A stretch of 64,000 nt of DNA, from assembly GCF_000004075.3 (NCBI RefSeq), contig NC_026656.2:18114607-18178606 (forward strand), written 5' to 3'. Made by a program: the position numbers and the translations under genes. Numbering within the stretch: the first letter of the stretch is position 1; each line of letters begins with the position of its first letter. The stretch comes from Cucumis sativus (Eukaryota; Streptophyta; Magnoliopsida; Cucurbitales; Cucurbitaceae). This document shows, one piece after another, positions 1 to 13,311 of this stretch. The notes below the pieces were generated by a model, which saw only the letters and a list, made by a program, of their open reading frames with translations, searched no databases and had not been told where the DNA came from.

Positions 1-1230
1 ATGTTGTTTTTAGATAATCATTGTGTGATTTTGGTTAGGTTTAATTTTTGTTTCTCTCCACGTTCATTATGGTGCTTACAAGATATAGATTCTTTCCTTG
101 CACATGAGATGAGGTATTTAATTATTGAAAAAGTAAAACAAACTTAAATTTGAAATTTGTAGAGCTCCGTTGATAACGATTCTATTTTCCGTTTTTTGTT
201 TTTCATTTTCTCAATAAACATACATATTTTAGTAACCGTTTTCGTTTCTCGGTTTTTCATTTCTTCTAGTTATGTTTTTATTTTATTTGATTTCATTTCT
301 CATATACTTTTTAAAAATTGCTAGTTATCTCATTGTTTGGGAGGCATGTTTGAAACCATTAACGTCCCTTAAGTCTTGGATTTAACTTGCAATATTTATA
401 TTTAAGACAAAAACGCTCATTACACTTTATCTTGTCCTAAAGTGTAAATAAGTTTTCCATTTTGTCATTTTTGACAACTTCCCTTAGATTAACATGGAAA
501 ATTATTTTTCGTGTGTTTACCGGTTTTCAATTTTTTTTAATAGCTTAAATTTTAAATTAAATACTTCAAAATATAATCCAAATACACTCCCACTGCAATC
601 AACGATTTAAAAAAATAATAAAAAATCCACCAACTTTTTGGATACAAGATTGAAGGTGATGTATGTTGGATGAGATTTTTATTAATAAAATGAATTGGTT
701 GAAGTTATGAAAAGTTTTCACGGAAGATAAATTACATTCTTTTATAAGCTTTAATATTTGGATCTTATAGGTCTCTCTCTCTACTTCTTCCAATCTCTAT
801 AACAAAATGAAGGATAAATGTTTTTAATTTTAATAAATTTCCAAGGACCTAACCATCTTTTGGGCCGACATTTGGACTTTGGGTCCAGGTCAAACCCTTT
901 TTTGGGCCAATTTTTAACCTGAAATTGAAATTTATCATTTAGGAGCCAAGTTATTAATGATGGTCTAAGCATATGAGAATCTGAAATTTATTGTTATTAT
1001 AAGGTAAAAAATGGTTTCAATTTGAACAACTCGTTATGACATTAGTTAATTATTAAAAAAAAGAAAAAAAGAAGAAGAGTTGTTTATGATGTAATAAACA
1101 TTAAAATGAGGCTGATGTGGCAACTGGGTAGTGCTGTCATAGTGCCACGTCATTTGCGCGGGATAAGCGAATAAACAATATAAAAGCGAATGCGATTCTT
1201 TTTATTTATAATAAGTTTTTTATTTTTATT
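1..1230. other. Upstream flank of LCB1, no gene seen
   Basis: AT-rich DNA without a convincing coding region. Open frames on the minus strand at 599-972 are short and show no recognisable protein. Between about 860 and 910 there are two TGGGCC-type motifs within a GC-richer patch. The last 150 bases before the LCB1 leader carry a GCCACGTCAT motif. A gene ending to the left of the window cannot be excluded. Confidence 0.5.
1144..1153. promoter_or_regulatory. bZIP-type ACGT element upstream of LCB1
   Basis: The sequence reads GCCACGTCAT, an ACGT core in a C-box/A-box context recognised by plant bZIP factors. It lies roughly 100-150 bases before the probable LCB1 transcribed leader and is followed by a GC-rich TTTGCGCGGG stretch. 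The motif is seen directly. Its function in this promoter is inferred. Confidence 0.35.
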
Positions 1231-1488
1231 TTTAATTTCTTGGCTTCTCCAGATTTGACCCATTCTCTCGTTTTTTCTATTTTTCCAAATCTTCCTCGAG
1301 TGAAAGGGAAACCAAGAGAAAAATTTTCATCCCCCCTTTGCATCCGTCGCCTCAATGCTGCCCCTTTTCCCCTAAATTATCAGGTACTTTCACCATTTCT
1401 CTTCTCCTTAATCGCTTTTACTTTCCATTTCCTCCGCCATCTTCTTCTTCATGTTTAGGCGGCGGTGGAAGATTTGAGCTGCTTTCAG

Positions 1489-1972
1489 GTAACCCTAGCC
1501 TCACTCTTATTCCAGATCGGTTACCCATGTTACTACTCTTCATGCTACTAATTCAGTTTGAAACTTGGTGATGTGCTATTGATTCAATCAATACGATACC
1601 ATGCAGAATTTTTGGTTATTTGATTCCTCAGGACTTGGTTTCTCGTTGCTTTTGGCGTTTGAATTTCTTATTATTATGCTTCCCACAAGTGTAATGAAAA
1701 TTTGAGCTATGGCTATTTGGAGGAATATTATTCATTCCTTACCCCGTTTATCCGGACCATATCAACTTTTGATATTCACCTTTTTAAGTGCTCTTTTCCG
1801 GAAGTTTTCACTACTGATAGCTATGTGCTTTTCTAACAATGTTCAATTTAACGGTGTTAACACGGAAAATGGACAATGCAGGATTGTGAGTTTTGGTTCA
1901 TCGTCTGTGAGACATGAAACAAGTGTAGATTTCCAGTTGATGTTCAAATTGCTAGTTGCAAGCTAGATTCAG
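1489..1972 (+). other. LCB1: Probable 5' UTR intron of LCB1
   Basis: A donor TTTCAG|GTAACC at 1488/1489 follows a pyrimidine-rich leader. An acceptor GATTCAG|GT at 1972/1973 leaves a 12-base leader before the start codon at 1985. An alternative acceptor ATGCAG|GATT at 1881/1882 would keep about 100 more leader bases and add a four-codon upstream frame from the ATG at 1913. Transcript data would decide between them. Confidence 0.5.
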
Positions 1973-1984
1973 GTGGGGATAATA

Positions 1985-4900
1985 ATGAAAACAATGTTTT
2001 CAAATATAGTGAAATCTACAGTAGACTGGGTAACCTTGATTCTTGATGCTCCTTCTGCTCGAGCAGTTATCTTTGGCGTCCATATTGGAGGTATTCATTA
2101 TTAGGTCGCAAGGAACTTGGTTTATACTCGTTTTCAAAGTTTCAACTGTTTGGTGAATTATTCGTTTCTTACCTCTTTATTGAAGGACATTTGTTCGTGG
2201 AGGTTCTTCTTTTGGTGGTCATAATTTTCCTGCTTTCACAGAAGAGTTATAAGCCCCCCAAGCGGCCCCTAACAAAGAAGGTTTTTCAGCTCTTTTGATT
2301 TACAGATTTTTTTTATTATTCTTATTTTCAAATGTTAATAGTTACTCTGAGATGACTACCGTACCATACTTTGAATAAAGTAGCTGGATGACAGCTGATC
2401 TTGTTTGGTAGAGATCAGATTTTAGGCAGGCTGACACTGGTGGATCTGAGATTTGAGTTCAAGAGGGGCATGTATAGATAATGATATACAAAATTTGAAT
2501 AATAAAAAGTTTAGCCTTTTTTACCCATTATTAGTAATTTTGTTGCCTTACAAACAATCAAGTTATTAATTGATCCTTGCATTATTTTGCTTAAAAGTAT
2601 GTTTTCCTTATAGGAAATAGATGAACTATGCGATGAATGGGTTCCTGAACCCCTTATTCCATCTATCACTGAAGAGATGGAGAGTGAGCCACCTGTTCTG
2701 GAAAGGTAATTAGAACTTTCAATTTTGGCCGCAAATTGTTTTGCTGGGAACTTTTTAATTTACTATTTCTTACTCGAATTGCCCATTTCGAGTGCTTTCA
2801 TTTTAACCGATCTTGTGTAATATCTTTTTTAATAATGGAGTTCCGTGATTTACAGCCTGTCATTTTATTCAAATTTGACCTGCCCATGTGATTAGTTTAT
2901 GGCAACTTCTAGCTCTTGATTGATGATAAGCTTTTTAGTTTCATATTTATATTCTCAGTAGTTTCTTCCCTTATTTCACTTGCAAATTCATTTTACACAG
3001 TTCTGCTGGACCAAATACAATTATCAATGGAAAAGAAGTAGTGAATTTTGCTTCTGCAAATTATCTTGGATTGATAGGCCACACAAAATTACTTGTACGT
3101 GAGCATTTTCCAATTAGTAATTAGAGTGTGCACAGATTCTTTGCATTTTAGAACCAGTTACAGTAATCTTTTTCATCAGGAATCATGTACCAATGCATTG
3201 GAGAAATATGGTGTTGGTTCATGTGGTCCTCGTGGGTTTTATGGGACAATTGGTAAGGTTGAGCAATTGAAATAAAATTGATTTCTGGGGCAGTTTGCAG
3301 TACATGACTTTCTTTTTTTCAACTGTTTACAGATGTACATCTTGATTGTGAGGCCAGAATAGCAAAATTTTTGGGTACTCCAGACTCAATTCTGTATTCT
3401 TATGGGCTTTCTACTATGTTTAGTGCCATTCCGGCCTTTTGTAAGCGAGGAGACGTCATTGTAGCGTGAGCACCATAACTGCTGAATTATTTTTAAAGAA
3501 CGTTGTTGCTTAATCTTTCTAGTTTTTTTTTTTTTGTTATTATATGTTGTTTTTATTAGGTAATTAGTCATTTGTCTTGTACTGTCATTAATGCTTGTTA
3601 TTTGGTCACCTTTTGTAGTATGATATGGTTCGGTTTAAAACATCAGTAGACTGAAACTTTCAGGTAGCTCAAATAAACTTAACAGTAATACCTTTTCGCT
3701 TTTATTACTCTTTTGGGCAGAAGATGAATCCGTTTAGTGCTTTTCTATATTTTTAAAAGAACTGAAATGTAGTACATTTTAAAATATTTTCCTAAGCTCT
3801 ATCTCAAGTTCAGTAGTTTTTTAAAACTAACTTGGCTTAATATGGGGCGAGGCTATTAAAAAGCTTTTTGTTTATTATCTTCCTTTTCTTAGTAGTTTTT
3901 CCATGAGAGTGCAGCTACTTAGTATGACTTATGAGTTCATCCTTATATCACAGTGTAGCCTTCAGAAGCCATGTTTGGAATTCATTGTTTGGGTCTGGTC
4001 ATGAGAGCTGTTTATGATAGTCTGGGATGGGTCTTATTATTTTGTCTCTCTTCTGTTATCTATGGTTAAAGAGTAAAGTCACATTTCTTTCTTTTGCCAG
4101 GGATGAGGGTGTTCATTGGGGAATACAAAATGGGCTATATCTATCCAGGAGCACAATTGTATATTTCAAGCACAATGATATGAAGTCCTTGAGAGACACT
4201 CTTGAGAAAACTACTGCTGGAAATGAAAGGGCTAAGAAACTACGACGCTATATTGTGGTTGAAGCAGTGTACCAGGTTGTTCAACACTTCCATTTTGGAT
4301 GTTGTCTTTTGAGAATTAATGTGAAGTTAATCTTGAATTGTTCTTCAATTTGAAGATAGTGACCTTCATGTAATTCAAAGAATTTTCCTGAGACACTCAT
4401 CATGCTTTTAGTTTAACTGTTCATATAATCTAAAAGGTGAAAATGGGTTCTCACTAAGAGACTGGTTTTACTGCTTTATGCTCTGTCTCTCTCTCATGTT
4501 TAATTTATCATATGTTAAAATCTGCTTGTACAAAATCTTCTAATATTTTACTTTTATTTTTGTAGAATTCTGGTAAAATTGCACCATTGGATGAGATTAT
4601 CAAATTGAAGGAGCAGTATCGTTTTCGTGTTTTGTTGGATGAAAGCAACTCTTTTGGCGTACTTGGCTGTACTGGAAGAGGTCTCACAGAACACTGTGGG
4701 GTTTCTGTATGTTTATTAACAAAAAATTTAGGTTTTCCCGGTATTGGATTTAGATTCTTGATGCTGATTTCATGTTGCAGGTGGATAAGATAGATATTGT
4801 AACTGCTGCAATGGGGCATGCATTGGCTACAGAAGGAGGATTCTGCACAGGGAGTGCTAGAGTCATTGATCACCAGGTACCATCAACTGATATTATAAAA

Positions 4901-6033
4901 ATAGATTTATTTTCCTTGTCCTGTTTTTTTTTTTTGCGCTTACCTTATTATGTAAATGGATCAGTAACATTTAGGCTTGCTTTAAATTTTTTAACTCATT
5001 TTGTTTGTTTGTAGCTTAGCTATCATTTTTTCAAAGTGCTATGTTTTTCTTATTTAATTGTGCAGCGTTTGAGCAGTTCGGGTTATGTTTTTTCTGCTTC
5101 ATTGCCCCCATATCTAGCTAGTGCTGCCATTACTGCCATAGATCTTATAGAGGAAAATCCCATGCTATTAACAAAGCTGAAAAAGAACATAGCTATTTTA
5201 TGGCAAGGTATATTCTGATCTCATGTCTAATAGTGTATCAGAGCTGAATTTATCTTATATTTTACATACCATCCATTGTTATGTAAAAATTCATTAAATC
5301 ATGTTTCCATCTTTCCTCAAAGTAAAGATTTGAATTCCTATCCAATTTCTAAAAACAAAAACAAGTTTGTAAAATTTTGTTTTCAAAGTTTCTAGAACTT
5401 TCCTTGTATCTTGGAAACACGTCTCAAATGTTGACAACAAGGTTAAAGGGGATCCATTTGAGACAACAAGGTTAAAGGGGATCTAAGTTCTTACTCTCAC
5501 TTCACTATTCAGAATATTTTACACTGCGTAGTATTGAATATCAGTCTAGCTGCTACTGCATGCAACCTATAATGCGTCGTCCTTTCTTTCTTTTTCATAA
5601 TTTTGATGTCATTATACCTAATTATTTCAATATTCGTGGGAGAATGCAGGATTGTTAGGTATACCGGGACTTAAACTAGTAAGTGACCAAGAATCACCCA
5701 TTGTCTTTCTCGTGTTAGATAAATCTACGGGTTCACTACAAAATGATCTACAACTCCTTGAAAAAATTGCGGAACTTGTAAGTAATCTGATCCCTAATAC
5801 AGTCAAGCTCAAGACAGTTTTCACCATATGTTCTGAACATATGTGTTAAATTCCAGGCCCTCAACGAACACTCTGTATTTGTCGTGACTTCTAAAAGATC
5901 GACACTAGACAAATGCCGTTTGCCAGTAGGAATCAGGTTGATGGTGTCTACTGGTCATTCCGAATCTGATTTACTTAAAGCCACAAAATCATTGAGAAGT
6001 GTTGCAGCTGTGGTGCTCAAGGATCACATATAG
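1985..6033 (+). CDS. LCB1: Serine palmitoyltransferase subunit LCB1 (12 coding exons)
   Basis: Subunit of the ER enzyme that condenses serine with palmitoyl-CoA to 3-ketosphinganine, the first step of sphingolipid synthesis; it works as a heterodimer with LCB2. Coding exons: 1985-2090, 2186-2280, 2614-2705, 3001-3094, 3180-3252, 3333-3465, 4101-4275, 4566-4706, 4781-4876, 5066-5207, 5650-5777, 5857-6033. They join in phase to 483 aa, against about 482 in Arabidopsis. Residues 35-53 form an N-terminal membrane segment ([19 protein letters not shown]), followed by the aminotransferase class I/II fold. The family motif [15 protein letters not shown] is present; Cys144 corresponds to the residue mutated in human hereditary sensory neuropathy. 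The segment around [14 protein letters not shown] lacks the PLP-binding lysine, as expected because LCB2 supplies it. ATG 1985 was chosen; a second in-frame ATG (codon 4, at 1994) could also be used. Confidence 0.96.
5433..5483 (+). repeat. 29-bp period tandem duplication in LCB1 intron 10
   Basis: The 22-base core GACAACAAGGTTAAAGGGG+ATC occurs at 5433 and again at 5462, a period of 29 bases, entirely inside the intron 5208-5649. Both copies are identical over the core, so the duplication is probably recent. Confidence 0.7.
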
Positions 6034-9000
6034 GTGTGTGTATGCTATAATGCTCGTTGTTCACGATGGCCATTGAATAGCTCGATGCAGTACTGACATA
6101 AGATGCTGCTGTTGTTATTTAATAGTTGTTTCAAGGTTAGAATTGTAATTTCTTTCTACCCTTCTATTTTATTCTGCCCATTAGGGGTTTAGCAGGATCA
6201 ATAATCATCTTGGTTCATTCAGTTCTTAACTGCTTTTGTTGTTTGAGGAGGAGGGAGAATAATTTATGATCTACACTCACAGAATGTTTGCATGTTAGAA
6301 CTTTTGCTGTAGGCTGATGTTATTTCCAAAGTGCTTTGGTAGTTAAAGGAAGCTTGTAGATTTTCGGACTGTTTTATATTTATCATTTTGAAATCTTGAT
6401 ATTCTAGTTTCTATGTACCCTGGTTGATCTATGATAATTAAATATTGTTATTGTTGATTCAAGTTTCTGGCAAAAGTGTTGATATTTAATGTTATCATAT
6501 CACATTGATTTCAATTTTAATGAATTGTTCGTTATAAATTTTGTTCAATTACAATAAGAATGATTATACCATCTTAAGAAAAATGAAACGAGTTACTAAA
6601 CTTATGAACGTTATCTTTTTGGACGTAATTCTACCTTTTAAAACTTCAAATTCAAATTCTGGATGCATCTAAACAAATAAAAATGATACTAAAATTTTAC
6701 TATTATGCCGAAGATCTCATAATTCTAAAACAGTAACCATCGAGTTGGGATTATTGAGTCTACATATTCCTAACCGAACATTCTTATTTTTCTAAATGTA
6801 AACTTAACCCTATCAAGTAGGTTTGTTGAAGGATGCGGGGGGGGGAATGTATTTTATCTATTTTTTTTTAGTCTATTTAAGTTTTTCTTTCGCTATATTT
6901 TATAAATATTATTTTTCAATTTAGAACAATTTCCTTCCTCCAACGATGAAATTGGAAACAGCAAATATTGACATATTGTTCTCTTCCTTTTGGGTGCTTT
7001 AGTTTATTAATTACTGTAGCAGGGCCTGTTTCTCCTGAGCTGCTTTGTTGCAATTGCAGCTCATAAAAACAATTATTACTTTCTTTTTTAGTCTAGTTTC
7101 TATTTGATGAACATGTTTCAGTAAGTAATATCTTTTTTCACCAGATCTATTTTAATTTAGCTCACATGTTATCATATGTGATTTTTTAAATTAATTTTAA
7201 TAGCAGTGATAAAATAGTGAAACTTAAGTAATTATATTTTTTTAAAATTTTAAATTAGTTAATAGGCATTAATTAATATTTAAGATTAAGAGCTTGTTTA
7301 GAGAAAAAATGTGTGAAAATTATTTTTATTTAATCTCTTTGCATGAAAACAATTTAAAAATTATTGGGTCGTTCAACTCTTCGATTTTTTTCCCAACGGT
7401 ACAAGTTGAGTTTGTTTACACCAAATACTCTAAAAGTGAGTGTTTAAAATATAAATCTTAAATGTATGGATTTAATTGAAACCAACTAAAATTGAAATAT
7501 TTTAGAAACTAAAAAGTTAAGGATGAAATGAAAATTAGACTCAAATATGAATATAGATATTCCTGAAAAACAATATAATGTAATTATGTAAATGCAAGTT
7601 GCCAAATGTCATTCCCCTTTATCTCCATAACTCATTCATTCCCAACCAATCCTCCATTAATCTTTCCACTTTCATCACTTCCACAACTTCCTTTCTACCA
7701 TCTTTATTGTTATTGTTATTATATTATATTTTATATATGTTCATACTCAATACTCATTTTCCTTCTATTATATAATAAACCAATATAATATTTCAATTGA
7801 ATTATAACACACTTATATGTTATAGGGCGAACCATTTAATTTCTACAAAATTTATTATTACTGTTCCTATTCTTTTCCCTCATCCTCATTAAATGTCCCC
7901 TCGTGTATCCATTATTTATATTTAGTTTTAAATGGGTAATTGAATTATTCAAAAAACAATCTCAACCTTTGAAATTGTTAAAAAGAAAAAGAAAAACTAT
8001 TGCTCACAACTACACACCCAATTAATTACCTATTATCAGATCAATTATATATTCAACGGGAAGGCTTTATAAAAGCCTAACCCTCAAAAACCAATGTTCT
8101 AATTTGTAGCTAACTAGATTAAAATATTTTTACAGGGAGGTTTCAATGTTCTATGTTATTACTTATTTATTAGTAATTTGTTTTAATTGGCTTCGAAGGA
8201 ATGTTATTCTACACTTTATTTAAATTGAAAGTTCAATCTTAATCCTAAATATATATATATATATATACACATTATTAAAGAAAGTACAGCTATATATATA
8301 TATATAAAAGACAAACTTTATTAGGAACAAAGCTCTTGACAATTCTCACCTGGTAGGTTTGCACACAGCTAACTAAGATTTAAAAAAAGAAAAAAAAAAC
8401 ATATTGTATATATAGAAAACAAATGAATAATAATGAAAATGGGAAGAAAGAATTAGAATATTAAAATAATTGGCAAGAATCTAAAACTCAATTGTTTAAA
8501 TGAAACCAAATGGGTGGGAGGCAATAATGAAGAATGATAATGATGATCACCAAACTAATAATGGTGACACGTCTCTAAATTAAATCTTAGTTTTGTGTTA
8601 GTTTTAGGTGCCGTCTCACCAACAATGCACTTATTAATTAATGTTATTCTTAATTACTAATAATTATCGATTAATGAAAACAAAGTTAATATATCATTTA
8701 ATTAGATTCGTTATATCCTCAACCCCATCTATTTGGTATGTCACATCCACATCCACTATTTATAATTTGGATTAGATGTGTACCCAATCCACACATGATG
8801 TAGTTACTCAAAATTATAATTTCTTCCTCAAAACTACTCTATTCAACTCTATATTTGATATCCACAAGTTTTCAATTTTAGATTCCTAATGTTCCTAGCC
8901 TAAGTATTTGAATATGGTAAACACTCCATTTTTATAAATGAATAAATTGCCGACATTTGTATAAGTTTTAGGTGTTCAACGACTCTATCATTTATGAGTC

Positions 9001-10250
9001 CAATTTCTTCAATATTGAAGATCTAATTTTAACTTTCGAAGATTAGAGTTAAATATAAATGGTTCCAATTTTAATACTTGCAAGAAGAGAATAATAATTC
9101 TTTTTTTTTTTTTCATCTTCTCCTCCCCTCTGTCTCTGGAAGCATATGAGAAACATAGATAAAAGAAAAAGGAATTTGTAGTGTAAAGTTTAGAATGAAG
9201 CATAAGCATGTAATTAAATTAAGTTTTATAATACACATATACATGTAGGAAAGGAAAAGGTATAGGAAAAGGAGTTGGCGTAAATGAGGAATTCCATTTT
9301 ATGTTAATTATTGCGTGGATCAAAAGCCATTCCTTCTCTATAATCTCTCTCTCTCCCATCCACCGGAGACCACCGACCTTCCCCTCCCCCATCTTTCTCT
9401 CTCTAAAATTATATATATATTATTAATTAATACCCACTTGTTTTGTGCTCAAACAAAGGCTTATGAATCATATCATATCATATCATATCATTCTTCTCAT
9501 CATCCAAATTACTCAAATCTCCACCCTCCTATCATTTTATTACTACACTAGTTGTGACCAACATATATCAAATTTTCTATCTTACTTAAACAATTATTCA
9601 ATAGTACATTTCCCTTTTTCCTTTTATCATTAAACCATAGTCTTGATTTTTGGTTGGCTACAGTAGTTGGTTCTCATGGTTCATCTATCTCAAATTGAAG
9701 TTAGTTTGTTTTTATTTTCCACCAAAGTTCAAATTATGTGTAAGAATGGAATATCCATACTGATGAAACCTTAATTACATGAGATATAAAATAGTAAGGC
9801 ATAAAAATTATAGAATTGAAATTGTGGATTAGAGAATTGCGTTGTAAAGGCGCAAAGCAAATTTGGGCAAATCCTAATCCTCTCCTCTCCTCACATGCGT
9901 GACAGTTGACACCATCCCCTCCCTCCCCCTTATGTAGGTAGGATTCATATTTTATTTATCTCCTTATCCTTCTAAGCTTGGCTTAGTTTATGGATGGCTC
10001 TATAAACTAATTATGCAATTTGCAATTCCTTCCTTTCTTTTTCTTTAAAAAAAGAGATCAAATTGTTAGATTAGATAGACAGACAGAGCGACAGACGATT
10101 GAATTTGTCGGCCATCTTTGAGTTTGTCCCTTCACCTCTCGACGACGTGGTGGCAGTCACCAATTCTCCAATTCTCCAATTCACACACTCCTTCTCTTCC
10201 TCTAATTCTTTACATATAAAACAAATACACACACACCCAACTTCATTCCT
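6034..10250. other. LCB1 3' UTR and intergenic DNA
   Basis: The first few hundred bases after the LCB1 stop are T-rich 3' UTR-like sequence. From about 6.5 kb on, the DNA is AT-rich with poly-A/T runs, short AT microsatellites near 8.25-8.30 kb and a run of pyrimidines at 9.33-9.41 kb. Six-frame reading gives only short low-complexity frames, none with a recognisable domain. The final 300 bases are CT-rich and probably hold the promoter and leader of the ERF gene. Confidence 0.5.
9468..9491 (+). repeat. (TATCA)n microsatellite
   Basis: Nearly five perfect copies of the pentamer ATCAT/TATCA. A simple sequence repeat in intergenic DNA about 0.9 kb upstream of the ERF start codon. Confidence 0.75.
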
Positions 10251-10379
10251 TCCCCCCTTATCAAACGCCGACCCCTCCAGTACACCAATTCCAACTCTTT
10301 CTCTTCCACTTTTCCTTCACTCTCCTTCCTGACTCGGTCTCTTCATACTATGGTTGTTGTATAATTTTGCTCTCGTATC

Positions 10380-10808
10380 ATGGAAGAATCCGTAGAAACG
10401 ACTATTCCGGAGAAGCGCAAGCAATCGGGGCGACAAGAGAAGCCATACAGAGGAATTAGGATGAGGAAATGGGGAAAATGGGTAGCTGAGATCAGAGAGC
10501 CAAACAAGAGGTCTAGGATTTGGCTTGGTTCTTACACAACCCCTCTCGCCGCTGCTAGAGCCTACGACACCGCAGTCTTCTACTTACGAGGTCCATCCGC
10601 CCGTCTCAACTTTCCGGACCTGATTTTACAAGACATGGATCACCAGCTTCTTGACGTTTCACCTTCTTCAATCCGAAAAAGAGCGATTGAGGTGGGTGCC
10701 AGAGTGGACGCCGCCGCTCATCAAACTTCTCTCCGCCAATCCAAACCCATCTCAGACAAGCCCGATTTGAACCAGTTTCCGGACCCGGAAAGCTCTGGTG
10801 AAGATTAA
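10380..10808 (+). CDS. RAP2-10: DREB-subfamily ERF (group II, RAP2.10/DEAR4-like) with EAR motif
   Basis: Intronless gene for a 142-aa nuclear AP2/ERF transcription factor. A basic lead-in (residues 11-21) is followed by one AP2 domain at about 22-79 with the group II signature [20 protein letters not shown], then [20 protein letters not shown] and the LNFP end. The valine in GKWVAE is typical of DREB-type binding to DRE/CRT elements. A second conserved block, [14 protein letters not shown], matches RAP2.10-type proteins. The C-terminus carries DLNQFP at residues 129-134, a DLNxxP EAR motif, so repression through TOPLESS/SAP18-type corepressors is expected. The leader from about 10.2 kb is CT-rich, with a possible TATA element TACATATAAA at 10211. 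Close paralogues (ERF011, DEAR2) are alternative names. Confidence 0.95.
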   Translation: MEESVETTIPEKRKQSGRQEKPYRGIRMRKWGKWVAEIREPNKRSRIWLGSYTTPLAAARAYDTAVFYLRGPSARLNFPDLILQDMDHQLLDVSPSSIRKRAIEVGARVDAAAHQTSLRQSKPISDKPDLNQFPDPESSGED

Positions 10809-11231
10809 TCCATGATCACTGTTTCATAGCCTTTTCCACTTCTGTATTTTCCCCTGTTTTTTTTTCTTTTCCATATCTCCCACTCCAAAAAGAGATTCAA
10901 ACCCTTGAGATTTTGGAAATTAAAAAATGGGATGGACCCATATGGTTCCCTTCTTGATTTGCTATATATCTAAAAATATAGCTTCAAATTTGTAACAGGG
11001 GAGATGGTAAACCAAATATGTTGATCGATCCCTACAGTAATCTATCTTAATTTTTTTTGTTGCCTGCATTATTTTCTTGTGATTAGTATAGATTTCTTTT
11101 TTCTTTTTTTACATGTTCCGGAAAAATGGGTGTCCGTTTGAAAAGAGATGGAAAAGAAAGAGAGAGAGAAAGAGAGAGAGAAAGAAAAAAGGGTAAAAGG
11201 AAAATGCGGCGTTGATTGGTGAAAATTTTGA

Positions 11232-11232
<1 letters not shown>

Positions 11233-11262
<30 letters not shown>
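11233..11262 (+). repeat. (AAG)n microsatellite downstream of the ERF gene
   Basis: About ten uninterrupted AAG triplets, preceded at 11155-11190 by an AGAG-rich purine tract. Simple sequence repeat in non-coding DNA. Confidence 0.85.
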
Positions 11263-12452
11263 ATAAGGATGAGTTAGTATTATGAGGGGCCGCCGTGTGG
11301 AGTCCACAAATCGAAGGATAATGTGGGCGTCTCCGTCGTCATGGTGGATGTTTTGGTTGCGAAACGGAAACGGAAACGGAAACCGATATTTGTTCTAGAA
11401 GGTCGGTGGTATTTTAATTTTATTTATTATATAGTTTAGATGGGCAAAGGTGAAGGCTGACACCACCCAACGGTGCTTTTTTTTTTAACTCATTTCTTTT
11501 GGGGTTTTCCCAAACATTATAAACCCGACCGACCACTTCCCACTTACCTCCCATTCTCATTTTATTATATTTCAAATCCTTCCTTTCATCTTTATCTTAT
11601 TGCTTCCTCTATTATTATCATTCACCCATAAATATCTTTAAACATTCTTCAATCCTTACCTAATCCTCAGGTGCCAAACCATAATACACTCTTTTCTCTT
11701 TTGCCTTTTAACTTTCAAAATTGGCCCTCACCTCTTCTATTCACCTCAATAGAAGAATAAAACACAATTGCAAATTGCAAATTTCACTACTTTCTTTTTA
11801 TAATCTTTTACTATTTCTCACCTTATTTTATCTTTTACTATTTCTCACTTTAACTAAAATTTCTTACCATTTTTTAATAACTTCTAGAACCATCTTTCTT
11901 AATTTCCATAATCTAAAAGAAGATGACCATGAAATAAATGAACCAAAGTTTATTAGAACTTGACCTAAATGTTACTATGTATTTTGAGTTTCTCAACTAG
12001 GCCCAAAATGAATGGGCCATGAGACCACATTGAGCCCAACTATTTCTCTCACTCTCACTCTAAAGAAGATGACAACGTTCTCTAATCACTAATTCTTCAC
12101 CAAACTGTTTAGTTACTTCTTAAATCCTTTACTTATACTTCGTCTCAGTCCTTTTCCTCCATCTAAAACAAAATTAAACTTACCATCAAATTTCAAAGAC
12201 AACAAATTAATTTTCAAAGGATAATAGAACGTAGATAACGAAATAAATAGAGTTATAGACAACACTTTGACAATTAATTTTAGTGTAATATATTTTTAAA
12301 AAATTACAAATATATAAAAAGTCATGTTTTAAATAAACTATAAGTAAGTCTACGTGAATAGATTTGTGATTACAAATTCAGAAGTTAGTTTAAGTTGTTA
12401 TTTAAAAACAAAAAAGAAATAAAAAAAATATGTTGTAATTATATAAGAAAGA

Positions 12453-12497
12453 GAAGAAGAAGAAGAAGAAGAAGAAGAAGAAGAAGAAGAAGAAGAA
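12453..12497 (+). repeat. (GAA)15 microsatellite
   Basis: Fifteen uninterrupted GAA triplets in non-coding DNA, within a longer purine-rich stretch. Likely to vary in length between individuals. Confidence 0.9.
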
Positions 12498-13147
12498 ATG
12501 ATGAGCAAATAATTGAAAATAAAAATGTGTTTGGGTCAAAATGGTGAGATTGGGAAAGAAGAAGAAGTCAATGATGAAGGAAATAGTGACACGTGTGAAT
12601 GGCGAATGGCCTTATAAATATAAATGATGATTGGGTTGGGACGGCGTTGAAATTTCATATAAAAATACAAATACTATATTATATATACTCCAAAATCCAA
12701 TAACTCTAACTTTTATGTTTTTTCTGCTTCACCCCCACAATATTCTTCATCCTCATAAATATTCATGTCACCCCCACAATATATTATACATATATATGGG
12801 CACCTCCCCCCTCCCCTTCATTTTCTCTCATTTTTGTCTTCCTTTTATGAAAATAGTTTGGGGGCTATGTATAATAATTAAAAGCTAAGAAATAGGCATT
12901 ACAAACTGCATGGTTGAAGGAAAGTTGGAAATGTTACAAACTTTGTTTAATATCTTAACCAATGTGTCGTTCCATTTAGTAGAATGAGATAAAAACCTTG
13001 ACATGGGTTGCTGAGAAAATGTGTTCATGAGAGAGGTTTGAATAATATAGAAGTACAAAAATATGGGGATCAATAATTTAGTTGAAAGAAGGGATGGGGA
13101 TGTGGTGTCTTATATGTTTGAATTATTGGTGAGGACATGATAGGTAG

Positions 13148-13311
13148 AACAAAGAGAATTATATCAATCAAAAAAAGAAAAAAAGAAAGAAAGAAAAAAA
13201 AAAGGAAAGGAAAGGAAAGGAAGAGAGGTTGTGGAAGTGAAAATTATTTGTTTGTGAAACAAAAAGAATAAGAAAGAAAAGAAAAGAAAAGAGAAAAGGA
13301 AAAAAGGAATG
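13148..13311 (+). repeat. Homopurine tract with (AAAGG)n core
   Basis: About 160 bases almost free of pyrimidines on the plus strand. It includes four to five AAAGG pentamers at about 13201-13221 and AAAAG runs at 13275-13305. Simple-sequence DNA with no coding content. Such tracts can adopt triplex structures, but that is not shown here. Confidence 0.7.

Noticed and set aside
1709-1966. 85-codon open frame before LCB1
   Set aside because: It lies mostly in the predicted 5' UTR intron, shows no LCB1 similarity, and ends before the conserved LCB1 start.
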